DNA from: Ferdinandcohnia sp036962685
GTDB lineage: Bacteria > Bacillota > Bacilli > Bacillales > Bacillaceae_L
NCBI RefSeq assembly: GCF_036962685.1
Contig: NZ_JBALOP010000028.1
Location: 1 to 64,000, forward strand
DNA length: 64,000 nt
Direction: 5' to 3'
The position numbers and the translations under genes were made by a program. The notes below the pieces were generated by a model that saw only the letters and a program-made list of their open reading frames with translations, did not search any database and was not told where the DNA came from. Every line of letters begins with the position of its first letter. Position 1 is the first letter of the stretch. This document shows, one piece after another, positions 1 to 8,091 of this stretch.

Positions 1-14
1 TCTTCATCGGTGTT

Positions 15-230
15 ATGAAAGGGAAAAAGCGCGAGAGTCCTCATGCAAATCCCTTTCATTGGGGGAAATGAAGAGGAAAACGCCTGAGAGTCTGCACTCA
101 AATCCCCTGCATTAAGGTGATGAAGAGGAAAACGCATGAAAGTCTCCGCGTAAATCCCTTTCATCCAAACTATGAAAAAAAAACGCAAGCAGCCCCCAAG
201 CCAAATCCTCATCATCAAGCAAAATAAAGG
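15..230. repeat. Tandem array of four 52-53 bp units
   Basis: Four degenerate units begin at 15, 68, 120 and 172, each opening with ATGAA(A/G) and holding an AAATCC word near the middle. Unit 1 opens with ATGAAAGGG and closes with CCCTTTCAT, so a unit can fold back on itself. The spacing (53, 52, 52) is not a multiple of three and no reading frame follows it. The rest of the stretch to spoIIQ (231-529) shows no gene I can support. Confidence 0.75.
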
Positions 231-529
231 GAGACCCCCGTGCGTCCCTGTTTTAAATTACCATTCATCAAGCTATGAAGTTTCAAACATGAACTCGGCC
301 ACCAGTTAATGGATCATCATCAATATCGGAACCACCAGAACCGTCCCCCGGTACCCTATCACAATCACACTTATGCTCAAAAGTCAACGTCCAACTGGCC
401 CCCTTTTTTGAAAAATTTTCGAATCTATGAATATTATTTTAGACTTTGTCGAAAAATAATCGAAAAAAATTTTTTGAAAATGTATATAATTCCGCAAATC
501 TGTTCAGAATGGTTGCTGAGGTGATAAAC

Positions 530-1426
530 ATGAGAGAGGAAGAAAAGAAACGTACTTCTCAAAAATCAAGTTTACAACGTTTATTTAGAAAGCGTTGGGT
601 ATTTCCAGCAATCTATTTGGTAAGTGCAGCACTCATTCTAACCGCGGTTTTATGGTTCACAGGGAAAAACGATGTAGCGAAGGATGATTTGAAATATGGT
701 GAAAATCAGCCAGGAACAGCTACAGGTGAAGAACCAAGTGTACCAGTAAACCAAGCGGCAGAAAAATTTATGATGCCTGTCATTGACCAAGAGGCAATCC
801 AAGTGTTTAGGGAATTCTACGATGCAGAGGCTTCAGCAGAAAAGCAAGAAGCAGCTCTTGTAGTCTATAACAATATCTATTCCCCTAACAAAGGAATTGA
901 CATCGTCGCTAAAAATGGTGAGGCATTTGAAGTGGTTGCATCATTAGCTGGAACAGTAACACGTGCAGAAAAGGATCCACTACACGGAAATGTTGTGGAA
1001 ATTGAGCACACTGACGGTATAGTCACAATGTATCAATCGCTTGCAGACTTAAAAGTAGCAAAAGGTGACGTAGTTGAACAAGGTGAAGTCCTTGGAATGG
1101 CTGGCGAAAATCAATTTGATAAAGAAGCAGCAGTTCACGTACACTTTGAAATCCGTAACAACGGAGTAGCTGTCAATCCAATTGAGTATTTTGGACAATC
1201 TGTAACAACACTTGAAAATAGTGAGCAAGGAACAGAAGACAAAGAAGCTGCAAGTAAGGAAGAAGACAAGCAACCTACAAAAGACAAGCAATCTAAAGAA
1301 GAAGAGAAACCAGAAAACAGTAAGAAGCCAGCAGATAAAGAAGGCACTCCTGCTGACGATGAAGACTCAGGTGAAGAGGAAAATGCAAACTCAACTGATG
1401 CTTCAATCGGAATGGCAAAAGCGTAA
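530..1426 (+). CDS. spoIIQ: Stage II sporulation protein SpoIIQ (LytM/M23-like)
   Basis: Forespore membrane protein that in Bacillus pairs with mother-cell SpoIIIAH during engulfment. The 298 residues start at ATG 530, behind GAGGTGAT; longer in-frame starts lack a ribosome site. A basic N-terminus is followed by one membrane segment (about residues 22-42), then an extracytoplasmic M23/LytM domain (about 115-225). The HVHFE motif is kept, but the usual first zinc ligand is Asn in SPNKGID, which fits a degenerate, probably non-catalytic site as known for SpoIIQ. The C-terminal ~75 residues are a Lys/Glu-rich low-complexity tail. Forespore (sigma F) control is expected from the family; I could not fix a sigma F promoter. 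A terminator follows. Confidence 0.93.
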   Translation: MREEEKKRTSQKSSLQRLFRKRWVFPAIYLVSAALILTAVLWFTGKNDVAKDDLKYGENQPGTATGEEPSVPVNQAAEKFMMPVIDQEAIQVFREFYDAEASAEKQEAALVVYNNIYSPNKGIDIVAKNGEAFEVVASLAGTVTRAEKDPLHGNVVEIEHTDGIVTMYQSLADLKVAKGDVVEQGEVLGMAGENQFDKEAAVHVHFEIRNNGVAVNPIEYFGQSVTTLENSEQGTEDKEAASKEEDKQPTKDKQSKEEEKPENSKKPADKEGTPADDEDSGEEENANSTDASIGMAKA

Positions 1427-1475
1427 ACTAGGAGAAACAGTAGTCTAACTGTGGTGGCAACTTTAGCTAAAATTC

Positions 1476-1510
1476 AAACCGATTACTCAAACTGAGTAGT
1501 CGGTTTTTTT
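1476..1510 (+). terminator. Rho-independent terminator of spoIIQ
   Basis: A 14-bp stem (AAACCGATTACTCA against TGAGTAGTCGGTTT, one G-U pair) with an AAC loop runs into seven T. Confidence 0.9.
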
Positions 1511-1545
1511 GGTATAATGAGGTAAAAAGGTAGAGGATACACCCA

Positions 1546-1977
1546 ATGAAAAGTAATGATGAAATTTGGAATGAAGTGATCCACAGTATTAGCAAAATTG
1601 ATTTTCCATCCGACAATCAAACCCTTAATGAAGCTTATCTTGCTTTCCAGTACTACTCAGAACTTGAAAGTGGCGGGCATGAGGCTTGGCTTAACTGGTG
1701 GCATGAGTATATTGAGGAAGTCGGCATTGCGACGTACATAAAAGAACTAACCCATATTTTTGAAAAAATCGGTGCCCAGGAATATGCGATTATTTTACAA
1801 AAATATGGTGCGGAAATGTGGCAGACATTTGTTGCGTTAGAGAATGGAGAAATCAACGAGGACCTTTTTTATCAAGTAATTGAAAAAGCCGACCAGGAAT
1901 ATTACAACCTAGAAGATAAACTCCAGCAGCTACTAGAATCTTATTTTGTAAACAATCATACGGATTTCATCAAATAA
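1546..1977 (+). CDS. Hypothetical protein, DUF4375/DMP19-like
   Basis: A 143-residue acidic, soluble protein with no signal peptide or membrane segment. Tryptophans and tyrosines cluster in residues 25-55, including a YYSELESGGHEAWLNWW stretch that resembles DUF4375 (DMP19-like) proteins; that family call is by eye. AGAGGAT precedes the ATG. It stands alone between the spoIIQ terminator and an inverted repeat, so it is probably monocistronic. Function unknown. Confidence 0.7.
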   Translation: MKSNDEIWNEVIHSISKIDFPSDNQTLNEAYLAFQYYSELESGGHEAWLNWWHEYIEEVGIATYIKELTHIFEKIGAQEYAIILQKYGAEMWQTFVALENGEINEDLFYQVIEKADQEYYNLEDKLQQLLESYFVNNHTDFIK

Positions 1978-2046
1978 AGTGAAACTTCCATCAGTGGGGA
2001 TTTTCTTCATCCCCAACTGATGGTTAGTTGAACCAATCGGGCTTTT

Positions 2047-2118
2047 ACGGGCAGTTGATCCCCCATTTATAAGTTTTTGTTTCCCAAAAGTCTTGAAGTG
2101 AGGAGCATACTGCCCGTT
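2047..2118. repeat. Widely spaced inverted repeat (ACGGGCAGT ... ACTGCCCGT)
   Basis: ACGGGCAGTT at 2047 is answered by ACTGCCCGTT at 2109, with a pyrimidine-rich centre. It looks like a small mobile or structural intergenic element. Just upstream, 1989-2024 holds another fold (CCATCAGT...ACTGATGG) that may end the gene at 1546-1977. Confidence 0.5.
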
Positions 2119-2136
2119 AATGCTGGATAAATTAGC

Positions 2137-2175
2137 AAACAGCGACCATGATAGAAAATGGTTGCTGTTTTATTT
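2137..2175 (+). terminator. Rho-independent terminator or hairpin before yxlE
   Basis: AAACAGCGACCAT pairs with ATGGTTGCTGTTT and runs into a T-rich tract. Confidence 0.7.
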
Positions 2176-2252
2176 TTTATTTTCTACTGAACTTTTTCCC
2201 CACCTCAAACGTATTATCTTCGGAAAAACATTTGAAAGGAACGTGATCTTCC

Positions 2253-2450
2253 ATGACAGGACTTGAAGGTATTAACTGGGCGCTTATTGCACCGATTATC
2301 GTGATTCAATTGATTTTGATGGTGACGGCATTAATTGACCTTGCAAGAAGTGAACAAACGAATGGACCAAAAATTTTATGGGTGTTTGTCATTATTTTGG
2401 TAAGCATGCTTGGTCCGATTCTTTATTTTGTAATTGGAAGGAAGAGATAG
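2253..2450 (+). CDS. yxlE: Small membrane protein YxlE (PLDc_N family)
   Basis: A 65-residue protein with two hydrophobic segments (about 8-28 and 42-60) separated by a short polar loop, matching the phospholipase-D N-terminal-like (PLDc_N) small membrane family. It lies one base before an ABC ATPase and permease, in the same order as yxlE-yxlF-yxlG of Bacillus subtilis. There the three genes belong to the sigY operon; sigY, yxlC and yxlD are absent upstream here. A role as accessory subunit of the exporter is inferred from position. Confidence 0.8.
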   Translation: MTGLEGINWALIAPIIVIQLILMVTALIDLARSEQTNGPKILWVFVIILVSMLGPILYFVIGRKR

Positions 2451-2451
2451 G

Positions 2452-3363
2452 ATGACAGAAACTCTAGTTTCAATCGAAAATTTAGTGAAACAGTTTGGGA
2501 AGGAAACAGCAGTCAATAATCTCTCCTTTGATATTAAAAAGGGAAGCTGCACAGCTCTACTTGGTCCAAATGGAGCAGGAAAAACAACAACCCTAAGGAT
2601 GCTGGCAGGACTTCTTCACCCAACCTCAGGAAAAATTGCATTCGATGGCATGGAAAATGGTGACAATCGTAAATATATTGGCTACCTGCCCCAGCATCCG
2701 GTTTTTTACAATTGGATGTCGGCAACTGAATTTTTAGTCTATGTTGGTCAGCTTGCGCATTTACCAAAAAAGGAATCCCAGCAAAAAGCGGATGAATTGC
2801 TTGAATTAGTAGGAATCGCTGACGCAAAGAAAAAGAAAATTGGTGGTTTTTCGGGAGGAATGAAGCAGCGCTTAGGAATTGCACAGGCGATGATTCATGA
2901 ACCAAAGCTTGTCATGCTTGATGAACCTGTATCAGCTCTTGACCCTGTTGGTCGTCGTGAAGTCATCGAGATGATGCGGGAATTGAAAAAGAAAACGACG
3001 ATTCTATTCTCTACCCATGTGCTGCATGACGCAGAAGAGGTTTGTGACGATATTGTCATTATTCGTAAAGGGGAATTGGCATTAAGTGATTCGCTTGCGG
3101 GTCTACGAAAAAAGCACCAGCATGATGTGATCGTGATTGAAGCTGAAAAAGATATAACAGATTGGGCGAACGGCCTAACAGCAATAGAGTCGGTCCAAGA
3201 AGTAACCGTGGAGCGCACGACGGCAACAATTGTCGTAACACAGCTAGATGCTTCGCGAAATGCTATTTTACAAGATATCTTGATTAAAAAAATACCAGTT
3301 TCAACGTTTAAAATTGGGCAATCGTCCCTCGAGGATGTATTTATGAAGGTGGTGAAGTCATGA
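2452..3363 (+). CDS. yxlF: ABC transporter ATP-binding protein YxlF
   Basis: A 303-residue ATPase of an exporter. Walker A GPNGAGKTT is near residue 37, the signature SGGMKQR near 133, Walker B LVMLDEPVSALD near 155, and the switch His sits in STHVLHD. The C-terminal ~80 residues are the variable domain usual for CcmA/NatA-type ATPases. The start chosen is ATG 2452, one base after the yxlE stop, behind GGAAGGAAGAGATAGG; an upstream in-frame ATG at 2434 lies inside yxlE. It overlaps yxlG by four bases (ATGA), so translation is probably coupled. Substrate unknown. Confidence 0.9.
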   Translation: MTETLVSIENLVKQFGKETAVNNLSFDIKKGSCTALLGPNGAGKTTTLRMLAGLLHPTSGKIAFDGMENGDNRKYIGYLPQHPVFYNWMSATEFLVYVGQLAHLPKKESQQKADELLELVGIADAKKKKIGGFSGGMKQRLGIAQAMIHEPKLVMLDEPVSALDPVGRREVIEMMRELKKKTTILFSTHVLHDAEEVCDDIVIIRKGELALSDSLAGLRKKHQHDVIVIEAEKDITDWANGLTAIESVQEVTVERTTATIVVTQLDASRNAILQDILIKKIPVSTFKIGQSSLEDVFMKVVKS

Positions 3364-4139
3364 GGCAATGGTCAATATTGTTTAAAAAAGAATGGATCGA
3401 GATGACGAGGAATTTTAAAATCCTCTGGATTCCACTTGTCTTCATTTTACTAGGAATCATGCAACCAGTCACCTCGTATTATTTGCCGGAAATTATCAAA
3501 GCAGCGGGCGAGCTACCAGAGGGATCTACCTTTGATATTCCAGTGCCATCGCCACAAGAGGTGCTCGTGGGAACCTTTGGCCAGTATAGCCAAATCGGAA
3601 TACTTGTGTTGGTGCTTGCGTTTATGGGGATTGTGGCAGCTGAGAAAATTAGTGGCGTGTCCGATATCATTCTCGTAAAACCTGTTTCGTTTGCAAATTA
3701 TATTACATCAAAATGGCTCAGTATCGTTTTGATGACAATCGGTTCCTTTTTACTAGGTATCATAGCGTCTTGGTATTATACCGGCGTTTTAATTGGAGAT
3801 ATAGGGTTTGAAGAATTAATGAAGGGGTCGCTGGTGTATGGAACGTGGCTTGTGTTCCTTGTGACGGTCACACTTTTATTAAGCTCGCTATTTAAAAGCA
3901 ATCTGTTAGTGGCGTTAATGTCGATCTTAGTAGCGATTGGGCTGTCCGCCATCACTTCCTTATTATCAAAATGGATGATGTGGAGTCCAGCAAGGCTGTC
4001 AACACATGCAAGTAGTCTTTTATTAACAGGAAGCCCGGACAAACATTTTACTCTATCATTGACAGTATCGATTCTATTAATTCTTGTCCTGCTTGTATGT
4101 GCAACCTATTTTTTTGCGAAGAAGGAAAGAGCAGCGTAA
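3360..4139 (+). CDS. yxlG: ABC transporter permease YxlG
   Basis: A 259-residue integral membrane protein with about six hydrophobic helices (near residues 20-40, 78-98, 112-135, 155-175, 182-200 and 235-253), of the ABC-2 permease type. It is translationally coupled to yxlF by an ATGA overlap. Together with YxlE and YxlF it forms a complete small exporter; the substrate cannot be read from the sequence. A strong hairpin separates it from the convergent cupredoxin gene. Confidence 0.87.
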   Translation: MRQWSILFKKEWIEMTRNFKILWIPLVFILLGIMQPVTSYYLPEIIKAAGELPEGSTFDIPVPSPQEVLVGTFGQYSQIGILVLVLAFMGIVAAEKISGVSDIILVKPVSFANYITSKWLSIVLMTIGSFLLGIIASWYYTGVLIGDIGFEELMKGSLVYGTWLVFLVTVTLLLSSLFKSNLLVALMSILVAIGLSAITSLLSKWMMWSPARLSTHASSLLLTGSPDKHFTLSLTVSILLILVLLVCATYFFAKKERAA

Positions 4140-4142
4140 TGA

Positions 4143-4175
4143 AACAAGGCGGGGCCAACTGGCCCAGCTTTGTTA
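4143..4175. terminator. Bidirectional terminator between convergent genes
   Basis: AACAAGGCGGGGCCA pairs with GGCCCAGCTTTGTT; it serves yxlG on one strand and the cupredoxin gene on the other. Confidence 0.8.
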
Positions 4176-4535
4176 TTTAACAATGACTTCTCCTACCATG
4201 CCTTCCTTTGCATGGTATCGACATATCAGTTCATATGTACCTGGCATTTTTGGTCCCATAGTCACAATTTTTACTTGTTTTGGTTTGACTACATAATCAA
4301 TTCCAAGCTTTTCTACTGTGAAGGTGTGTTCCTTAACGCCATTGTTTTTCATGACCAACACGAACGGCTTTCCATGGGGAATCGTAATGGCTTTCGGATT
4401 AAAATAATCATCGTTCAATTCGACCTCAATTTTTATTGCCTTCTCGATAGGCTGTGTCTCGGCAAATACACCAAGTGAGCCAACGACAAACAACGCAAGC
4501 ACAATGCTCAAACTTGCTAACCACTTCATCTGCAA
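4173..4535 (-). CDS. Secreted cupredoxin-domain protein
   Basis: A 120-residue protein with a signal peptide (residues 1-25, cleavage likely after VFA) and a single cupredoxin fold. His70 (in EHTF), Cys105, His108 (ICRYH) and Met113 have the spacing of a type-1 copper site, so it probably binds one copper ion outside the membrane. Its electron partner is not evident: no oxidase or nitrous-oxide gene is nearby. AAGGAGGG lies seven bases before the ATG. It could serve copper sensing or delivery rather than electron transfer. Confidence 0.85.
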   Translation of the reverse strand: MQMKWLASLSIVLALFVVGSLGVFAETQPIEKAIKIEVELNDDYFNPKAITIPHGKPFVLVMKNNGVKEHTFTVEKLGIDYVVKPKQVKIVTMGPKMPGTYELICRYHAKEGMVGEVIVK

Positions 4536-4886
4536 TCCCTCCTTTCTTACTACTATCTTTTTCTAATTCGTAAAAATTATCACTACAAGTTGTCCTTATT
4601 AATCGTAAATCTTTTTAAAAAAATCGACTTTATCGACAATCCTTCTTAAACTTATTCTTAAAATCTACAGCCCTCGATTAAATACGAAAAAATTTTTAAA
4701 AATAGTCTCATAGTAACAGGTTTATTGTCAGAATAATGAGAACGATTTTTCAAGGAAATAGAAGGGGGGAGGTAGAATCTCTGTAATATTGGGAAAAGTC
4801 CTGTAAAAAAGATGTAGGAGGAGGGATGTTTTTTTATAAGGAAAAGGACTTACTCAATAGTATACTTAGGAGATGGTGCATAGGTC
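4536..4886. other. AT-rich divergent intergenic region
   Basis: About 290 bp carry the divergent promoters of the cupredoxin and subtilase genes, which I could not place exactly. The last 60 bp hold a possible leader ORF, listed separately. No repeat or stable hairpin stands out. Confidence 0.5.
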
Positions 4887-4894
4887 ATGGGTAA
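4826..4894 (+). CDS. Possible 22-residue leader peptide of the subtilase gene
   Basis: ATG 4826 follows a strong ribosome site (GGAGGAGGG) at a slightly short spacing. It opens a 22-codon frame (MFFYKEKDLLNSILRRWCIG plus two residues) whose TAA at 4892-4894 overlaps the subtilase start at 4887. The subtilase has only a distant AGGAG (15 bases away), so coupled translation from this leader is plausible. No similarity is recognised, and chance remains possible for so short a frame. Confidence 0.4.
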   Translation: MFFYKEKDLLNSILRRWCIGHG

Positions 4895-7349
4895 AAAACA
4901 AACATTAAAAGGGTTACTCATTTTACTTGCGTTTTTATTAGTATTTTCTTCATTTGGAATGGGAGCATTTGCACAAACAAATAACGCAAAATCCTCAGCT
5001 CCCAAGCAGCTAGCAGAATTGTATGGAAGCATTAATCTTAAATCCTCAAAATCTACAAAAGTTATAGTAGAGCTTACCGAACAATCGATTGTTGAGGCAA
5101 AGCATACTGGAAAATCTCAATCAAAAGCAAATCTAGCAAAAGAGCGTCAAAAGGTAAAGGACTCAGTAAAACAAGCAGCAAAATCTAGTAAAGTGAACCG
5201 TGAGTACGATTATGTATTCTCTGGCTTTTCCGTTGAATTAAAAGCAAATGAAATCCCAGCATTGCTTTCCGTGCCTGGGGTAAAAGCAGTGTATCCTGAT
5301 GTGGAATATACGGTGACGGGTGAGGAGTCCGAGCTTGTATCACCAGAAGTGTTCAGTCCACAAATGATGTACAGTGCACCTCATATTGGGGCTAATAAGG
5401 TGTGGGATGCAGGCTATACAGGTAAAGGCATTACAGTAGCTGTCATTGATACAGGTGCTGATTATACTCATCCTGATTTAGCTCATGCATTTGGGAAATA
5501 TAAAGGATATGACTTTGTAGACAATGATAGTGATCCACAGGAAACTCCTAAGGGAGACCCACGTGGTGAGGAAACAGCGCACGGAACCCACGTATCTGGT
5601 ACGGTTGCGGCAAATGGCCAGATTAAAGGGGTAGCTCCTGATGCAAAATTGCTAGCTTATCGTGTGCTAGGTCCTGGTGGAAGTGGTACAACTGAGAACG
5701 TTATCGCTGGTATCGAGAAGGCTGTTCAAGACGGTGCGGATGTAATGAACCTTTCATTAGGTAACTCATTAAACGACCCTGACTATGCGACAAGCACTGC
5801 GCTTGATTGGGCAATGGCAGAAGGAGTCGTTGCGGTTACTTCAAATGGTAACGCTGGATCGAAAAATTGGACAGTTGGTTCTCCTGGTACATCACGTGAT
5901 GCTATTTCTGTAGGGGCTACACAGCTTCCGTTTAATGTGTATAATGCAACAATCTCTACAACTGAAGGCGTTGAATATCCTTCAGCAAAGGTTCAAGGAT
6001 TCCCTAGTGATACGGAATTACTAGCGCTAAATGGAAAGGAATATGAGTTTGTACATGTCGGGTTTGGTTCACCTAAAGAGTTTGAAGGAAAAGATGTAAA
6101 TGGAAAAATCGCGTTAATTAGCCGTGGAGCAGGAATTGCCTTCGTTGATAAAGCAATTGCAGCAAAAGCAGCGGGCGCTGTCGGTGCGATTATTTATAAT
6201 AACGTGGCAGGTGAATTTGTGGATGTTCCAGGAATGGCAGTACCAACAATTAAGACAACGCAAGAGGATGGTAACAAGTTGATTGCTGAGCTTGAAAAAG
6301 GAAACAATAAAGTAAGCTTTACGATTACACCAGCGGGTTCAGTGGACGAAACAGTAGCTGACTTCTCATCTCGTGGACCTGTAAACTTCACATGGATGAT
6401 CAAGCCTGACGTTTCTGCACCTGGTGTAAATATTACAAGTACAGTACCAACTCATGATCCTGCAAATCCACATGGTTATGCAGCATACCAAGGTACAAGT
6501 ATGGCATCCCCACATGTTGCGGGTGCTGCGGCATTACTTTTACAAGCTCATCCTGATTGGAATGTAGATGACGTAAAAGCAGCATTAATGAATACTGCTG
6601 TAGAGTTAAAGGATGCGTCTGGAAAGGTATATCCACACAATACGCAAGGAGCGGGAAGTATTCGTCCGCTAGATGCAATCAATGCAAAAACACTTGCAAC
6701 ACCTGGAAGCCATTCATTTGGCGTGTTCTATAAGGACAAAGGAAAGCAGGTTGAAAAGCAGCATTTTACAATTAAAAATCTTTCAAATGAAAGAAAGACG
6801 TATAGCTTTGATGTTTCATTTGCTGGAAACCCAGCAGGTATTAAGGTTTCTACAAGCAATAACTTAAAAGTCAATGCGGGCCATTCACAAAAGGTAAATC
6901 TGAATGTTCAGGTGGATGCTGGAAAGCTTGAGCAGGGCTACTATGAAGGAACAATTACAATTAGTGATGGGACGAAAACATTTGATGTTCCAACCATCCT
7001 TTTTGTGAAAGAGCCTGATTATCCACGTGCTGAAGCAGCAATGGTTTCGTTTGATGACAATGGTAATTTAACTCAGGTGGGAGGCTTCTTCCCAGGTGGG
7101 GCAGAAGTAGCAGATTTCTTTGTGTATCTATCAAATGAAGATGGGGAGCCATTAGGATATATAGGTGACATTGCCTTGTATGAAAACGTTCCAGCTGGTT
7201 ACCAGTATTTTGATTGGGATGGAACAGTCACACTTGCTTCAAATGGACAAAAAATCAAATTACCAAAAGGCAACTATTATAACGTGTATGTTTATGCAAC
7301 ATACCAAGGCCAAACAGATCTAGCAGGAACTAACTTCTTATACGAATAA
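4887..7349 (+). CDS. vpr: Secreted subtilisin-like serine protease, Vpr type
   Basis: An 820-residue extracellular protease. Signal peptide about 1-30; inhibitor I9 propeptide about 50-145; peptidase S8 domain with Asp188 (VIDTGAD), His232 (HGTHVSG) and Ser538 (GTSMASPHVAG); a protease-associated (PA) insertion about 370-470 between His and Ser; then a C-terminal beta-rich fibronectin-like region (about 600-820). Length and order match minor extracellular protease Vpr (about 806 residues in B. subtilis). No sortase or SLH anchor is visible, so it should be released. A possible leader ORF overlaps its start, and a bidirectional terminator follows. Confidence 0.88.
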   Translation: MGKKQTLKGLLILLAFLLVFSSFGMGAFAQTNNAKSSAPKQLAELYGSINLKSSKSTKVIVELTEQSIVEAKHTGKSQSKANLAKERQKVKDSVKQAAKSSKVNREYDYVFSGFSVELKANEIPALLSVPGVKAVYPDVEYTVTGEESELVSPEVFSPQMMYSAPHIGANKVWDAGYTGKGITVAVIDTGADYTHPDLAHAFGKYKGYDFVDNDSDPQETPKGDPRGEETAHGTHVSGTVAANGQIKGVAPDAKLLAYRVLGPGGSGTTENVIAGIEKAVQDGADVMNLSLGNSLNDPDYATSTALDWAMAEGVVAVTSNGNAGSKNWTVGSPGTSRDAISVGATQLPFNVYNATISTTEGVEYPSAKVQGFPSDTELLALNGKEYEFVHVGFGSPKEFEGKDVNGKIALISRGAGIAFVDKAIAAKAAGAVGAIIYNNVAGEFVDVPGMAVPTIKTTQEDGNKLIAELEKGNNKVSFTITPAGSVDETVADFSSRGPVNFTWMIKPDVSAPGVNITSTVPTHDPANPHGYAAYQGTSMASPHVAGAAALLLQAHPDWNVDDVKAALMNTAVELKDASGKVYPHNTQGAGSIRPLDAINAKTLATPGSHSFGVFYKDKGKQVEKQHFTIKNLSNERKTYSFDVSFAGNPAGIKVSTSNNLKVNAGHSQKVNLNVQVDAGKLEQGYYEGTITISDGTKTFDVPTILFVKEPDYPRAEAAMVSFDDNGNLTQVGGFFPGGAEVADFFVYLSNEDGEPLGYIGDIALYENVPAGYQYFDWDGTVTLASNGQKIKLPKGNYYNVYVYATYQGQTDLAGTNFLYE

Positions 7350-7356
7350 GTAATAA

Positions 7357-7396
7357 AAAATGGTGTCAGGCAGTATTCTTGCCTTGACACCATTTT
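7357..7396. terminator. Bidirectional terminator
   Basis: AAAATGGTGTCAGGCA pairs with TGCCTTGACACCATTTT; it lies between the convergent vpr and ywrC genes. Confidence 0.88.
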
Positions 7397-7846
7397 CTAT
7401 AGCTTCAACCCTGTCCGACTCTTAAACCGTCTTAGTAAAATATGACTCTCTACCCTCGTAATTCCGTCCAAGCTGTAGAGCTCTTCGTTAATAAATTTTT
7501 CAAGCTTGGCGAAGTCCTCGACAAGGACGTGCATATGTAGGGTGCTTGGTCCTGTCATTTGGTAGCAGCTTGCGACACTTGGGTTGTTTGCAAGTGTTTC
7601 CGCAACCCTTACTAGTGAAGCGGGATCGCAGTCCACTTCGAAAAAAGCCGAGACCCCTTTTCCTACTTTTTCAGAATTAATCACAACGGAAAATTTTTCG
7701 ATTACGCCTTTTTCAATCAGCTGATTAACGCGCTCGCGAATCGATACCCTTGAAAGACCGAGTTCTTTTCCAATATCAACGTAGGACATTCTTCCATTTA
7801 TCGTTAACAGCTCAAGAATTTTTTTATCCGTTTCATCGATTTTCAT
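7397..7846 (-). CDS. ywrC: Lrp/AsnC family transcriptional regulator YwrC
   Basis: A 149-residue feast/famine regulator: winged helix-turn-helix in residues 1-60 (DETDKKILELL at the start, LGLSRVSIRERVNQL as recognition region) and an RAM/ligand domain in 65-145. ATG 7846 is chosen because GGGGATATC sits just before it; the longer in-frame GTG at 7858 would use those bases as codons. It is divergent from ywrD, as in B. subtilis, and is the likely local regulator of ywrD and the chromate-transporter genes. An amino-acid ligand is expected from the family only. Confidence 0.85.
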   Translation of the reverse strand: MKIDETDKKILELLTINGRMSYVDIGKELGLSRVSIRERVNQLIEKGVIEKFSVVINSEKVGKGVSAFFEVDCDPASLVRVAETLANNPSVASCYQMTGPSTLHMHVLVEDFAKLEKFINEELYSLDGITRVESHILLRRFKSRTGLKL

Positions 7847-7978
7847 TGATATCCCCACACTTCAACTTATTTTGGAATAACACATATTATCAAATTGGTC
7901 ATGCTTACGATTTGTTGTATGCCGATGATTCAATTTTTCCGCGTATTTACTTATTTACTTAAAATTATAGAATATATT

Positions 7979-8008
7979 TTGAATTTCAATTATAATCATA
8001 ATTATAAT
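7979..8008 (+). promoter_or_regulatory. Candidate sigma A promoter of ywrD
   Basis: TTGAAT (7979-7984), an 18-bp spacer and TATAAT (8003-8008). The spacer and the -10 box contain a directly repeated ATTATAATC word (7989 and 8001), a plausible site for the adjacent Lrp-type regulator. Confidence 0.5.
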
Positions 8009-8091
8009 CAAAAAATTCCGTTTGTTAATCAATTTCCGAAAAATAACTAACAATTGTCAAAAATGGGGTACATAGAAGGGGGATATTTAAA

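Noticed and set aside
309..524. 71-codon ORF before spoIIQ
   Set aside because: No ribosome site, unusual His/Asn/Pro-rich composition, and it overlaps the spoIIQ leader.
4826..4886. N-terminal extension of the Vpr-type protease into the leader
   Set aside because: The leader frame differs from the protease frame and stops at 4892-4894.
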